NCBI GenBank assembly: GCA_963281255.1
Contig: OY725500.1
Span: forward strand, 3,467,184-3,531,183
Source of the DNA: Aphrocallistes beatrix
Taxonomy: Eukaryota > Porifera > Hexactinellida > Sceptrulophora > Aphrocallistidae
Direction: 5' to 3'
DNA: 64,000 nucleotides
In this document: positions 20,713-31,465 of the stretch, one piece after another
How the letters are laid out: the number at the start of each line of letters is the position of its first letter
How positions within the stretch are numbered: position 1 is the first letter of the stretch
Notes under the pieces: generated by a model
The model's database searches: none
The model's input: only the letters and a program-made list of their open reading frames with translations
Told to the model about the DNA's origin: nothing
Made by a program: the position numbers and the translations under genes

Positions 20713-21575
20713 TATCTTGTATATATTATTTAGCATCTATAAGCTGGTAATTTATCATTCACCAGAGAATTTATCGAGTAAAGTCTTAGCACCCTTTACT
20801 GAGTAGGAAAATTGAACAAATTTGTTATTACTTAGTAAATATTAAACACGTGGCTACACTTTCTCGGATCCCCCAGAATTGTCCCTCGTACCCCCCAAGG
20901 GTGCGTGCACCCCCCGGTTGAGAACCACTGGATTAGTAGTTAGAACACCACGTCTTAAATGAACCGATAAATACTAGATCTATTTTTTTCTGCCCCATTC
21001 CAGGGCAGCATCGATTGGCTACGATAGAGTTAGTCCATAGGTTAGTTACATAGGTTTTGGTTTCATTGTAAACTACTCCTACCATCAAAATGTCTAAAGC
21101 ATTTTCAAAGGCCATGATCCCAGAGGGTGAGCCATCTAATTGATTTTCTCTACTCGCTGTAAATATCCACTAAATTTCTAATGGCTGGACTCAGTGGCGG
21201 ATAAACGGGGGGGGGGGGGGAGGGGGGTTCTTCCTCCTAGAATGCTTGGAGATTCTAACTGGTGACAAATGATAAAATTCGAATTCGTACAAAGTTGTAA
21301 CTAATACAGCATACAATGGCTGCCATAGCCGCCACACTTTTCCTGTCCACTGTTGTTGAGTATGGGAATGGCAGAATCATTTTTTGATCACTGATACTGA
21401 AGTAGGGGCAATAACCGTACCACTTTATGAGAACTTACTACGCCACTGAGTCAGTACTCCTCAAAACTAGTAAGAAACAACCCTTCTAGACATTGTGAGA
21501 ATGAATATTTATCATTAACATAAGCAAGGATAACAAATCATGAGCAGTAGTCATTTGTATCTGTTGGAGGGTATC

Positions 21576-21828
21576 GCTAGGAATTTGCTGCTTCACATGC
21601 GTCGATCCAGTCACTGTACACATCCACTTTCTCGGATAGATAATTTATCTGTGTCTGGAAGTCTTCAAGGCACACACGACAAGTAACGAGTCCCACGTTC
21701 TTGCTTTTGTGAAGCTCTACGTCACAAGATCTCTCGTGGTTACAGAAGGGACAGTCGAATAGAGTGTCCAAAGGCTGTATCCGCTTCTTCTTTGGAGGGG
21801 GCTTTCGCTTAGATTTTCTTTTCCCCAT
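21576..21828 (-). CDS. ELOF1: Transcription elongation factor 1 homolog (ELOF1/Elf1), copy 1
   Basis: An 83-residue protein starting at the ATG at 21826-21828 ([15 protein letters not shown]). This start fits the family; a TTG two codons upstream is not needed. It has a basic tail (residues 2-16) and a zinc ribbon with Cys26, Cys29, Cys50 and Cys53. The carboxyl half, [20 protein letters not shown], is nearly invariant in eukaryotes. ELOF1 binds elongating RNA polymerase II and supports elongation and transcription-coupled repair (family knowledge). The gene is intronless, full length, and I read its coding bases as identical to the copy at 30255-30506 in the opposite arm. Expression cannot be judged. 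Confidence 0.93.
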
Positions 21829-21979
21829 TCTCAAGCTATGTTATGAAATAATACAATCAAATTAAGAGAGAAGAATAATCATTTAGATTTATTTATGAAC
21901 AAATAGGTTTTACAGCGATTGGGAAGATTCTCATACTAAGTTGGTATTTTGAATTGATGGATTATTGTATACCATAGCA

Positions 21980-22172
21980 CAGTGGTTTTAACCTTTTGTT
22001 ATTTCGGAACCCCAAATATGTTGTTACAATCTCCCGGAACCCTCCCTTTTCTCCATACATAAATAATGCGTATAATTAACATATTAATTCTCAATAAAGA
22101 ATAAGCACAAATATTCTCGAAAAGTCCCCGCAACCTAAGAATCGCTCGCGGAATCCCGATTGAAAATCACTG
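21980..22172. mobile_element. hAT MITE, CAGTGGTTTTAACC termini
   Basis: CAGTGGTTTTAACC at the left and (reversed) CAGTGATTTTCAATCGG at the right. Flanks are CCATAGCA and CCATAGCC, an 8-bp duplication with one mismatch. Non-autonomous. Confidence 0.8.
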
Positions 22173-22180
22173 CCATAGCC

Positions 22181-23055
22181 TACTCTAGTACCAGGGATGA
22201 AGTAGTAGGTAACTATTTATATTCAAGTTATGTTTCCCTTACTTTCCGTCAGTCCATCGCCCTATAAACATGTATGAATTCATTTATCCGTTATTGAGAA
22301 ACTACAAAACACATGTCTACTTTAATCAATGTACAATTACAAAATGAATGAATAAATGACACACTCCATACAACTACTTGCTACTACTACTAGAGGATCA
22401 AAATCATCATCTACAGTAATCCGCTGTAAATCCTAAAATATTCCATCTTTCAATTGATTTTGAGCTTAATAATGAGTTGTAATTCGATTTGTCCGATATC
22501 AGATTTTGAAATGTCAGAAATTTATCTAAACGTGTTCCAAATTAATATCGGGACATTTTGCCTCGCCTTTCCAACCTGACAAGCCTGCTGGTTGTCAGGT
22601 TGGAAAGGCGAAATGTAATTTTGGCCCTTAAGATTTTCCATTAGTCAACTTCAGCCGAACTGTTAGCTTATATCATGGATAAGAACAGTGTAGACCAGAA
22701 CTGAACTGTTGAGTTCTTGAAATTCGTTAATGGTGTTTAGAAAATGTTCAATGTGAATTGGGTAGGGAAGAACGATCATAGACGAAACTATTTTGTTTTT
22801 TTCACGGTTAGCTGGGGTGGCGAGATTTGTAAACATCAAACTAATGTGGCATGCCACCCCAAGTCAACATAACATTTAGGTCTGGGTGGCACACTACCCC
22901 TGCGACCCCTAGAGTTACGCCTATGAGGACGATGTATCTGCACCCTCAGCAGAAATTTAAGATTTATTCTGGCTCTTCCCGTACTAATATTATTCATTTG
23001 GCATGTGCTACTATGGAACTAGAACATTGTACACTTCTAATAAAGTTAAGACCTA
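22181..23055. other. No gene seen; one strong hairpin
   Basis: AT-rich, without coding signal. It contains a 19-bp perfect stem at 22564-22582 and 22592-22610 (CGCCTTTCCAACCTGACAA and its reverse complement, 9-nt loop), probably a tiny MITE. Confidence 0.5.
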
Positions 23056-23534
23056 CAGTACCCGGACAAAAGTATTCGACCACCACGAAAACCTCATACA
23101 AATAGTATTAAAGTGGGTCTATTTATAATGGAATTTTTACTAAAACTGTAAGAAATATTCCATTTTTGATTTCTAATTCGTAAACTACATATCCGAATTA
23201 CCAATTTTTGAAACTTTCAACACAAATTCTCATTCCCATGTAGAAAATTATCAACTTGTGCCACTATGCGCCATGAATCGTCATCATATTTAATGGCCCT
23301 GACTAGAGACAAATAGCATCAGGTATAGGAGTTAGAATTTGTTTAACTTGGGAGTTAGTAATTGAGTTGAAGCTCTAAATTATGAGTAATTAGAATGTGT
23401 AGATTACGAATTTGAAATCAAAAGTAGAGTATCTCTTAGAGTTTGAGTACACATTTCATTGTGGATAAACCTACTTTAATACTATTTGTATGGCGGTTTT
23501 TTCGTGGCGGACGAATACTTTTGTCCGGCTAGTG
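23056..23534. mobile_element. Tc1-like MITE, CAGTACCCGGACAAAAG termini
   Basis: CAGTACCCGGACAAAAGTAT at the left and a matching inverted CACTAGCCGGACAAAAGTAT at the right, flanked by TA. It belongs to the same family as 39936-40375 and 40382-40857. The CAAAAGTATTCG core is shared with the Tc1 relic end at 42954. Confidence 0.85.
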
Positions 23535-23715
23535 TATATATAATGCACTAGTATTGAAACAATAGAATAGTAAACTGGCTAAATTCAAGAACTAATTTAA
23601 TATATTCTTTGTTTATTTAGTCGACTTCACAGACTGTAGAAGTCCGGAATGTGTGAATATATCCTATTGAAAGGCCGGAGTGTGATTGTTCCCTTATGAT
23701 GCTTCAAGTCTCAGG

Positions 23716-23932
23716 TCTCAAGTCAAGTCAAGTATATGTCCCTCAAGCTAAGTCAAGTCTGTCTCTCAAGCTAAGTCAAGTCTCTCTCTCAAGCTAAGTC
23801 AAGTCTCTCTCAAGCTAAGTCAAGTCTCTCTCAAGCTAAGTCAAGTCTATCTCTCAAGCTAAGTCAAGTCTGTCCCTCAAGCTAAGTCAAGTCTATCCCT
23901 CAAGCTAAGTCAAGTCTGTCCCTCAAGTCTCA
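23716..23932 (+). repeat. 21-22 bp tandem repeat (TCTCTCAAGCTAAGTCAAG)
   Basis: About ten copies of CTCTCTCAAGCTAAGTCAAG with small length variants. Spacers are not unique, so it is not a CRISPR array. Confidence 0.9.
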
Positions 23933-24244
23933 ATATTGTGATTAACTATTCTTTTGATATTTTGTATGTATTAAGTATTAAATAATCCGATTATGTGCAT
24001 TAAAAACCAAATAAAATATCTCATTTCAATTGTTCTGAAATAATAGTTAGTTTGTCAGGGTGGGTGAATGCCTAAATTGATGGAAAATTGAAATATCTAC
24101 AATATCAAAATTATTGGTTTTGAAGTATTTAACCAATCCATGGTACTAATTTTTGGGCGAGTGCCATTGCCTTAGTATATAGAATGCTATGATTTAAGTT
24201 TATAAACGTTTAATCAAAGCATAGAGGCGAATCAAATTATATTT

Positions 24245-24295
24245 TGGGTGTTCGGATTAGCGAGGTTCGGACTAGCGAGGGTGTACTGTACCTCG
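24245..24295. mobile_element. Pogo/Tigger-type terminal fragment
   Basis: GTGTTCGGATTAGCGAGGTT repeated with GTACTGTA at the end resembles the TACAGTNGAAC...TCGGATAA ends of pogo-like MITEs seen at 60788 and 63430. Confidence 0.45.
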
Positions 24296-24727
24296 AAATA
24301 TTTTATCCATTCGCAAAAGCATTTGCAGATAGAAAACAATAAATTTCAGGGGAGAGCTACCGAAATAGTCCTCTCTCTCAAAATAGGGAGAATGAATGTA
24401 GTAAGATTATCGCGGTACCATACTAGCCAATCAATAGGTCAGGGTTTTCCCAGCCCGTCATGGCGCGTCAGGCCGATACGCCTTCCTTTTTTAAGGCGTA
24501 TCGGCTGATACGAGCGTGGCACGAGGTGGCACAGTTTGAAAATATTCAACCTTGCGGGAGAGTAATCGAGTTGAAAGATCATAAAGTGAGTAATTCGAAT
24601 TTGAGGCTAAATTAAGCGTATCTCTTAAAAATTGAATGCCCTTGAATCGATAAATAGATTATTACAGTATAACTATTTACATGGGAAATTTTGGGGTGTA
24701 TGAATACTTTTGTCCAGCAGTGTATAT

Positions 24728-24947
24728 GGACATACCTAATTTACGGAACTTGGCGGAACGGTTCCGGAATTTGAAATGCCTATTTTACGGAATATTCCGT
24801 AAATCAGGCATTTACAATATCCGGAATGGGATATTCCGTAAAATAGGCATTTCAAATTCCGGAACTGTTCCGTCAAGTTCCGTAAATTAGGTATTTAGAT
24901 TTCCCGGAATCGTTCCGTTCCATTCCTTAATTAAATTAGGTACGTCC
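24728..24947. mobile_element. Palindromic MITE with 9-bp target duplication
   Basis: The ends are GGACATACCTAATTTACGG and, reversed, GGACGTACCTAATTTAATT. AGTGTATAT occurs on both sides (24719-24727 and 24948-24956). The interior repeats CCGGAATTTGAAATGCCTA in both orientations. The design matches the CCTAATTTCC family at 1445 and 19857. Confidence 0.88.
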
Positions 24948-25024
24948 AGTGTATATGCGATGCTTAATATAACAAATACCAATGACTTATCAGTGGATAA
25001 AATGCAGTTGCAATATCATTGTAG

Positions 25025-25480
25025 AAATAGGCGCCAAGTTTTAGAAAATAAAATAAAACCTGGGGGGGTCAAGAGTTTGTAATCTTAGACGCTCAAATAT
25101 CGATATACAGCAATTGTTGTTACCTATGGAAAATAAATTCTCGGACTAACATAATTTTGGGGTTTAGTTGTAACCTATAAGTTTGTGTGAAGTCCTGCCA
25201 TATCACATCTTCCTCCACTGCTCCACTGCCCTGCACCACGCCCCCCCCTCCCATCATTATTTATGCACGAAATTTTATTTTATTTTGTCATTTATTTTGT
25301 CATTTTCTCGACAAGAATATACCAACTACTGTGAAACTATTATAGAATACATGTTGTCAGCTTCCAGGGGTAAAGCCCCTGGACCCCACTGGATGGCTTA
25401 CAGCGCCACCAGACCTCCAGCTGGATGCTGTGCCCCTAGGCCCTCCCGTCAGAAAATCCTGGCTACGCTACTACCGATAC
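25025..25480. repeat. Dispersed TAGGCGCCAAGTTTT element, partial
   Basis: Starts with TAGGCGCCAAGTTTTAGAAA and contains CAAATATCGATATACAGC and TAACATAATTTTGGGGTTTA, all shared with 60403-60745. The right end is not clear. Confidence 0.65.
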
Positions 25481-25732
25481 GCCTTAAAAACCCTGGGGAG
25501 AACCCTGTAGGTAAAGAATTGAGAGTTAACTTATATATTTTAGATCCTGTAGCGTTTTGATCTTGTATTTGCCTACTTCCTGTCTCAGAAATCAGGCTCA
25601 TCTGCATGGTTTTATTCAACAATTCTTCTCTTGAGTCATATGACAAGCGAGCCACTCCGTTTTTAATATCGAAGAATAAGATGGGGCAGCAAACATGGAA
25701 CAGTACCTTCTTTCAACTAAGGCCTGCACAAG

Positions 25733-25935
25733 CATACTTGCCAACTGTCCCGTTTTTGGCGGGACGTCCCGCTTTTTCACTCTTCTATTTAGCTAATTTT
25801 CTAGAATGTCCCGCTTTTACATGAAATTTCCCTATTATGTCCCGCTTTTTTTTACTCATGTCTAATACTTTTCTATTGCGTCCCGCGAAATTCAACGCTG
25901 CGTCCCGTTTTTATCATGGCTCAGGTTGGCATGTA
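25733..25935. mobile_element. hAT-like MITE with TGTCCCGCTTTT repeats
   Basis: The ends CATACTTGCCAACTG and (reversed) TACATGCCAACCTG are flanked by TGCACAAG on both sides (25725-25732 and 25936-25943). The interior has five or more copies of GTCCCGCTTTT. Confidence 0.85.
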
Positions 25936-26449
25936 TGCACAAGGTACCTCCGTGAACGTTCTGTCTCCTTTGGGAACTTTGTGTGTCTTCTATGTCTTCT
26001 GTTGGCATTTTGAATGTGGGATCTTGGGGTCTGACGGTAGCAGTTACTTTCGCAGCCTGGAACTGAGCAACTTATGAATTAGTATCTAAGAGATATGAAT
26101 CCAAAAGGCTAAAATGTTGAACTCGGGCCATCACTACCATTAGGCTCCCCTTATTTCCCAAGACTTAATTAATCCTGAATCTCAGACGTATTTCTAGTAT
26201 TTCAATATCTTATTGTCTATGAAATGATTTATTGTACCAAAACCAATACGTAAATTGATTATTATTCGATGTCACCTTGAAGTTATACAATTGATGATCA
26301 ATTATAGTAAGTTATATAACAACACCCTGGACTAATAGAATCGCAGTACAAAGCAATAAGTATATACATACGCGAAAGGAAACAAAATATCAATACACAT
26401 TTTTCGAAATTTCTGATGTCAGACAATACAGTAAACGGAGGTTCTAATA

Positions 26450-26590
26450 ATGTCGTTCGTTGATCCATGTCTCGAATGTGGCCAAACTGTAAGGGCAAGG
26501 CAAGAAGTAATTCAATGTGAAAATTGTTCACTTTGGCAGCATCGCACTGTAATACAAACATCACACGCGAAAGTTATCGGAGGGCGGTAA
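26450..26590 (+). pseudogene. N-terminal zinc-binding fragment of a MULE/FLYWCH-type protein
   Basis: A 46-codon ATG frame reads CLECGQTVRARQEVIQCENC followed by SLWQHRT. The CX2C...CX2C plus WQHR signature is that of the PHD-like N-terminal domain found in invertebrate MULE-transposase proteins. It degenerates to a stop after about 20 more residues. Only this piece is recognisable. Confidence 0.5.
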
Positions 26591-26639
26591 TGAGGTTAAA
26601 TATTAGAGCCCGACGAGGTCAACAACTTCTGCACAAGGA

Positions 26640-27530
26640 GTCTCAGATTGTCACTCTGCAAATGAATCTAGTTTCACGAGCGGGGGTTTCTACGTGATTT
26701 GTTTGGTGCTTTAGACAGAATATAGTAGGAGTGCATGGGCTTGCTGTAGGGTGGGTGGTATGTGATTTGAGCTTTAAGAGGGGAGAGTCCTGTTTTTGGG
26801 GATGAGTCTGAATGGTTCTTTTGTGATGGGGATAAGTTGTTTTGTTGTTGGTCGAGTGTGGGAATACTGGCACTTGATAGTTGGGAGTTGACGGGGTGGG
26901 TTGGTGTCCTTTATGCGGGGGAAATAAACTGCGTTGGTAAGGCTGGTAAGGTGTTGGAGGGCCTCGGATGGTTTGGTCCCTATTTGGGAAGCTCTAGAGG
27001 CCGAGCCGAGATAAGCTTTTTCGACAAGTTTGTGGGACGGGTGGAGGGGGACTGGTTGTCTGTATGTTTGGATAGTGGGAGAGAATGAGTGGGTCTGGGG
27101 TGAATAGATGGTATCCTGTGTTTCATTTGGGGTAGTGGGTTTTAAGTTATAAGGAGCTAGGGGGAGATTGTTGATAGGATAGGTGACCGTAACATCATCG
27201 AAGTATAATGTGAGGATTTCTCCGGGGGGTGGTTGATGATCTTTAAGAAGGAATGCTGTTGCCATGCGTGCAAGGGTGAGATCAATTGGGATGCCCTGGT
27301 CGCCTAGGTGGTAGATATGCTGGCCTTCTGTAATGAAGTTATAGTTTAGGAGTTTTGAGAGTAACCGTAGTTCGGGTTTGAATGAGGGATAATAGTGGGA
27401 GAAAGCATCCATGATGAGGTGTGTGGGGTGGAGGGGTAAAATTGTTCGATGTCTCCTGTGTATAGGACGGAGGGCCGTTTTCACAAAGGTGGCCGATTGT
27501 TTCGTAGATGTTTTTGTGAGTTATTGTGTT
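26640..27530 (-). pseudogene. Reverse transcriptase fragment, class uncertain
   Basis: Minus-strand reading. In one frame near 27465-27410 is a motif-A-like TGDIEQFYPSTPH. In the next frame (27484-26774) are GDQGIPIDLTLARMATAFLL (motif B-like) and ILTLYFDDVTVTYPI, with the YxDD-like catalytic pair intact. The order and spacing are those of an RT palm. The frames differ, so it carries at least one frameshift. The GDIEQFYP form of motif A is not that of gypsy or of most LINEs; a Penelope-like or unclassified RT is possible. A proline/threonine-rich tail follows. Confidence 0.6.
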
Positions 27531-27534
27531 TGAA

Positions 27535-27794
27535 AGTTAAAGGGCCGGCCCCGCCATGTTCCGTGGTGTTAGAACTTTAAAACACCATAGCTCGCAAATT
27601 TCCAGCCCTATTACAACCAAGATAGTATTACTCCGTTACTTCTCAACATATCTATTTCTTGTCAACATATCTATTTCTCGGTCATGGGATTCCAGTTGCA
27701 ATGTATCCACTGCATAGCTAAGTATTAACAAATACCTACTTATAAGCATCATGCCCTTTAAGTAATACCGTACTTGATTTAAGAGCAGCTTACG
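27535..27794 (+). promoter_or_regulatory. Upstream region of the hydrolase gene
   Basis: Non-coding 260 bp before the ATG at 27795. No TATA box could be assigned with confidence. Confidence 0.3.
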
Positions 27795-29087
27795 ATGTCC
27801 GATAACAAAAAAAAACCTCGGAAAGAGGCCATGTCCCGCACTGTGTATTTCTACATTCTAGCTCTCGTCGGTGTTGCAGTAGCAGGGGGATGCTACTACT
27901 ACGCATATTATGGATGTGATTTGGAAAACGAGCACAGTGAGATGACTTGTGAATACATCTTCAAGCTACGAATGCTTCCTCGGATGTCCAATGCCCGAGT
28001 TTACCTGATAGGACTCCTAGCTAGCTGGGGAGTATTGGACTTCAAGCAAAGTGTTCGCAGTTTTTTCGACAGTTCACTAGTGAATACAACGGAAATGTTT
28101 ATATCGCCTAACATTAGTGACCTTCCCATAATCTGCGAAGAGATGGTCGTACGCGGAGTGAAGGTATACAGTTACACGCCTGTGGAAATTGCTGGGATTA
28201 GTGGACTTCCTCTCCTCATTTATTTGCATGGAGGCGGAGGGTACAAATCCAATCCAAGATTTTACGATGCAACTTTTAGATTTTTATCTAATAAAATGAA
28301 AATGAGAATTATAGCCCCCAACTACTCGAAGTGTCCAGAAGCTGTGTTCCCAAAGGCGCATGAGGAGTGCCTAAATGTAGTTAAGTATGTATTCGAGAAT
28401 AGTGACAAGTTGGGAGTTGACAGTCAGCGCATCTCGATAGGAGGAGATAGCTACGGGGGCCACCTGTCCTTATACGTAGCCTTCAAATGGAGAGAATTGG
28501 GGTATGATAAGGAGCACGCACCTATTTATACCATGTCTCTCATCTACCCATGGGTGCAAATGGCGAGTTTGGAGTTGGAATCCTACCTAAAGAAAGAGAA
28601 TCAGCTACGGCTATTATCCCCATACGGAGTTTCTATGGGCCTATCAATGTTATTGAAAGGAGACATCGAATTAACTGATTTGATTTTCAGCTCCAGGCTA
28701 CCTCTTCTAAGTCGGCATTACGAAGAGAGGAAGTCCTCCTACCCACACCTCCTCCCCGAGATAGACTGGGACCCTCCAGCATCCATGGTTGAGCAATACT
28801 CCCAATTCGCTGATACATCGCTAGACCCATATTCTACCTTCCTTTTCCAGAAAGACTTTTCACACCTTCCTCCCACACTCATTATAGCCTCTGAATACGA
28901 CCTTTTGCTGACAGAAGGACAGCTGCTGAAACAGCGAATGGAGGAGACGGGAACACGAGTACAGTATATTCTCTATGAGAAAATGTTCCATGGATTTTTC
29001 TTCCTCATACCATCATTCAAGTTAACAACAACTTTCGATGCTTTCGACAAACTAGATGATTTCCTTCATAGTTATACTACTCAGTGA
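27795..29087 (+). CDS. Membrane-anchored alpha/beta hydrolase (arylacetamide deacetylase-like)
   Basis: 430 residues, ATG start, intronless. Residues about 16-36 form a signal-anchor helix, followed by a lumenal catalytic domain, as in arylacetamide deacetylase and neutral cholesterol ester hydrolase (hormone-sensitive-lipase family). The oxyanion-hole motif HGGGG begins at H145. The nucleophile elbow GGDSYGG places Ser219 as the nucleophile. Asp369 (SEYDLLLTEG) and His399 (MFHGFFF) complete the triad. Length is close to the roughly 400 residues of the family. It probably hydrolyses ester or acetyl groups of lipids or xenobiotics in the ER; the substrate cannot be told. It lies between the two ELOF1 arms and shows no damage. 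Confidence 0.92.
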   Translation: MSDNKKKPRKEAMSRTVYFYILALVGVAVAGGCYYYAYYGCDLENEHSEMTCEYIFKLRMLPRMSNARVYLIGLLASWGVLDFKQSVRSFFDSSLVNTTEMFISPNISDLPIICEEMVVRGVKVYSYTPVEIAGISGLPLLIYLHGGGGYKSNPRFYDATFRFLSNKMKMRIIAPNYSKCPEAVFPKAHEECLNVVKYVFENSDKLGVDSQRISIGGDSYGGHLSLYVAFKWRELGYDKEHAPIYTMSLIYPWVQMASLELESYLKKENQLRLLSPYGVSMGLSMLLKGDIELTDLIFSSRLPLLSRHYEERKSSYPHLLPEIDWDPPASMVEQYSQFADTSLDPYSTFLFQKDFSHLPPTLIIASEYDLLLTEGQLLKQRMEETGTRVQYILYEKMFHGFFFLIPSFKLTTTFDAFDKLDDFLHSYTTQ

Positions 29088-29243
29088 TCGATCATAGCGT
29101 GTTTTGAAAGTTTGTTGTGTTCTCTTTGTTACTTTGACAGTAAAATAATTTTGTGTTTTATAGTTGTATCGAATCTTTTATCTTTCTTTAATATTTTCAC
29201 ATTTTTATTGAATATTTTACATGTTTAATGAAGTTGAAAGACC

Positions 29244-29423
29244 GTATATATGTTACAGTCAGATTTTGAAATTAGGCATTTCATGAAGTGCCTAGTGATT
29301 TCACGAAATTACTAGGCAGTTCGTAAAATGAGTGTGGGTTTCACGAAAAGCCTAGTCATTTCGTGAAATCACTAGGCATTTCATGAAATAACTGATTACA
29401 CAGATTGACTGTAACATATATAC
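29244..29423. mobile_element. Small palindromic TA-flanked MITE
   Basis: GTATATATGTTACAGTCA at 29244-29261 is repeated inverted and exactly at 29406-29423. The interior has inverted ATTTCRTGAAATNACTAGGC motifs. It lies about 160 bp after the hydrolase stop. Confidence 0.8.
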
Positions 29424-30119
29424 TTATATATAAATATATTACCCCATGATGAGTTCCATTTATACAATCACTCCTTTGTCTATCTCTCACAGTTAAAATA
29501 ATAATAAATTACATAGACATCTGCATTCAGTTAAATTATATATTTTTCAAAATCTTTTCAGTAATATAGCAAACATACTTGTATGGTTTATTGACAAATA
29601 GTTATATAATACATTTCTTATACTAATGTCCTCTGACACTTAGATCTTATAAAACAATGTTTAATTAATGAAGTTTGCTTGGATTGCAGGGGTTTTAGAG
29701 AGTGGGACTGTGTCTAGAGTTTACTCTCGGTCTGAGGTATTCTTGTACAGTTTTAAATTACCCGCGAACTGAACCGTCTGTATCCCGATTTCAACTCATC
29801 AAATGTCTAACCAAATAGGAACAGTAATGCCAAATTATTAATTAATTCAAATAGCCCTAGAGGTTTGGTACATTGCTGTGCACTTCTACATAACTGCGCA
29901 ACCCAAGGCCGTAGCAAATGGTGAGGTTGCTCAGGTTCTAATTAACCTGATCAATTTTGGAATCTACCAAGGTTTAATTAATGTTAAAACCTGACTAACT
30001 TAGACATGTCTAGTTGACCAGGTGGCCAACCTCTGACCAACAATTTTCAACAATTTTTACAGTCCTGCAACCCGCAAAACTACTCCCAGTACAATTGTCT
30101 CCTTCAATATACAAGTCGT
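29424..30119. other. No gene seen
   Basis: AT-rich spacer between the hydrolase gene and the right ELOF1 arm. Confidence 0.4.
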
Positions 30120-30254
30120 ATAATCCAATTTAAAATCCTCGACGTAGAATGAGAATCTTCCCAACCGCTGTAAAACCTATTTACCCCTAAATAAATATAA
30201 ATGATTATTCTTCTCTCTTAATTTGATTGTATTATTTCATAACATAGCTTGAGA

Positions 30255-30506
30255 ATGGGGAAAAGAAAATCTAAGCGAAAGCCCCCTCCAAAGAAGAAGC
30301 GGATACAGCCTTTGGACACTCTATTCGACTGTCCCTTCTGTAACCACGAGAGATCTTGTGACGTAGAGCTTCACAAAAGCAAGAACGTGGGACTCGTTAC
30401 TTGTCGTGTGTGCCTTGAAGACTTCCAGACACAGATAAATTATCTATCCGAGAAAGTGGATGTGTACAGTGACTGGATCGACGCATGTGAAGCAGCAAAT
30501 TCCTAG
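30255..30506 (+). CDS. ELOF1: Transcription elongation factor 1 homolog (ELOF1/Elf1), copy 2
   Basis: Same 83-residue protein as copy 1, starting at the ATG at 30255. It has the zinc-ribbon cysteines 26, 29, 50 and 53 and the invariant [12 protein letters not shown] end. Line-by-line comparison shows no base difference in the coding region relative to copy 1, and identity extends about 55 bp upstream. Flanks beyond that differ by substitutions and indels. Both copies could be functional; the absence of synonymous differences points to recent conversion rather than selection alone. Confidence 0.93.
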   Translation: MGKRKSKRKPPPKKKRIQPLDTLFDCPFCNHERSCDVELHKSKNVGLVTCRVCLEDFQTQINYLSEKVDVYSDWIDACEAANS

Positions 30507-30778
30507 CGATACTCTCCAACAGATACAAATGACTACTGCTCATGATTTTGTTATCCTTGCTTATGTTAATGAAAATATTCATTCTCACAATGTCTAGAAG
30601 GGTTGTTTCTTACTAGTTTTGAGGAGTACTGACTCAGTGGCGTAGTACATTTTCCCAAAGTGGTACGGTTATTGTCCATACTTCAGTAACAGTGATCAAA
30701 AAAATGATACTACCATCCCCATACTCAACAACAGTGGACAGGAAAAGTGTGGCGGCTAATGCAGCTGCTATATTATTA

Positions 30779-31465
30779 CAGGGTGGCTCATAAGTTCTGA
30801 TACAAGCTTCGTTAGGTATAAATTGTCTTTTACTCAAACAATCTTAGTTATTATGGTCTTCAGAGATTGTAATTCGAATATTTTCAATGATTTTAATAGA
30901 TTTTTCGAGTCTAAGACTTGGAACTATGTTTTGTAAAGTGAATTTTATGGGGAAAATATGCTTCCTGGCACGCAGCGAAAATTGAGAATCAAGGTCACTG
31001 CTTCTGTAAAAATGTCTTCATAATCGATGTTCTATGACGATTTACCACCAGATACCTTTCACTTACCATGGGAATATACCATGAAAATCCATTGAATTCA
31101 TTATCAGAAACGAGAGAAAGTTATTATTTCACGAGATCAAATTTGGTACATTTTGCAAAATCACCCAAAATTTTTTTCACATCACCAAAAATCTGATCCA
31201 ATTGGTTCTCAATATGTACTGATATAAACATCTTATATTTCTACAAATTTAGAGTGTTCGAGGAAAATGTGAGAGCCAATTTTTCCTAGAATTTGAAGAC
31301 TCTAGAAAGATCATTTTCGCTGCGTGCTAGGATACATTTTTTTCCACATAAAAATCACGATACAAAACACAGTTCCAGGTCTTAGACAAATTTTTAAAAT
31401 CATTGAAAATATTCGAATTACAATCTCTGAAGACCATAATAAATAAGAACTTATGAGCCACCCTG
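30779..31465. mobile_element. Mariner-type MITE with long terminal inverted repeats
   Basis: CAGGGTGGCTCATAAGTTCT at the left is inverted at the right, with about 200 bp of imperfect inverted repeat and TA on each side. A truncated relative starts at 63610, and a diverged one spans 33187-33710. Confidence 0.85.

Larger units (their letters stand above)
20255..21950. repeat. Left arm of large inverted duplication (contains ELOF1 copy 1)
   Basis: Reverse-complement match to about 30120-32010. Matching landmarks are GAAATCACATACCAGT (20270), CACAACAATCTCCTAAGAAC (20417), TAGTTAGAACACCACGTC (20938) and the ELOF1 gene with flanks (21310-21930). The arms differ by indels and by later insertions in the right arm. 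Confidence 0.85.
24434..25493. mobile_element. Composite element with CAGGGTTTTCCC / CAGGGTTCTCCC ends
   Basis: The ends are inverted and carry a matching internal CCGATACGCCTT segment on both sides. Flanks share only TAGGT, so the class is uncertain (hAT-like ends). Two smaller elements (24728-24947 and about 25025-25480) lie inside. Confidence 0.5.

Noticed and set aside
21829-21834. Two extra N-terminal residues (TTG start) for ELOF1
   Set aside because: Family proteins start at MGRRK/MGKRK, and the ATG at 21828 fits.
23716-23932. Possible CRISPR-like array (also 34437-34610)
   Set aside because: Units are contiguous with no unique spacers, and the DNA is eukaryotic.
25183-25560. 125-codon frame
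   Set aside because: Falls in dispersed repeat sequence shared with 60.4-60.7 kb where the frame is not kept.
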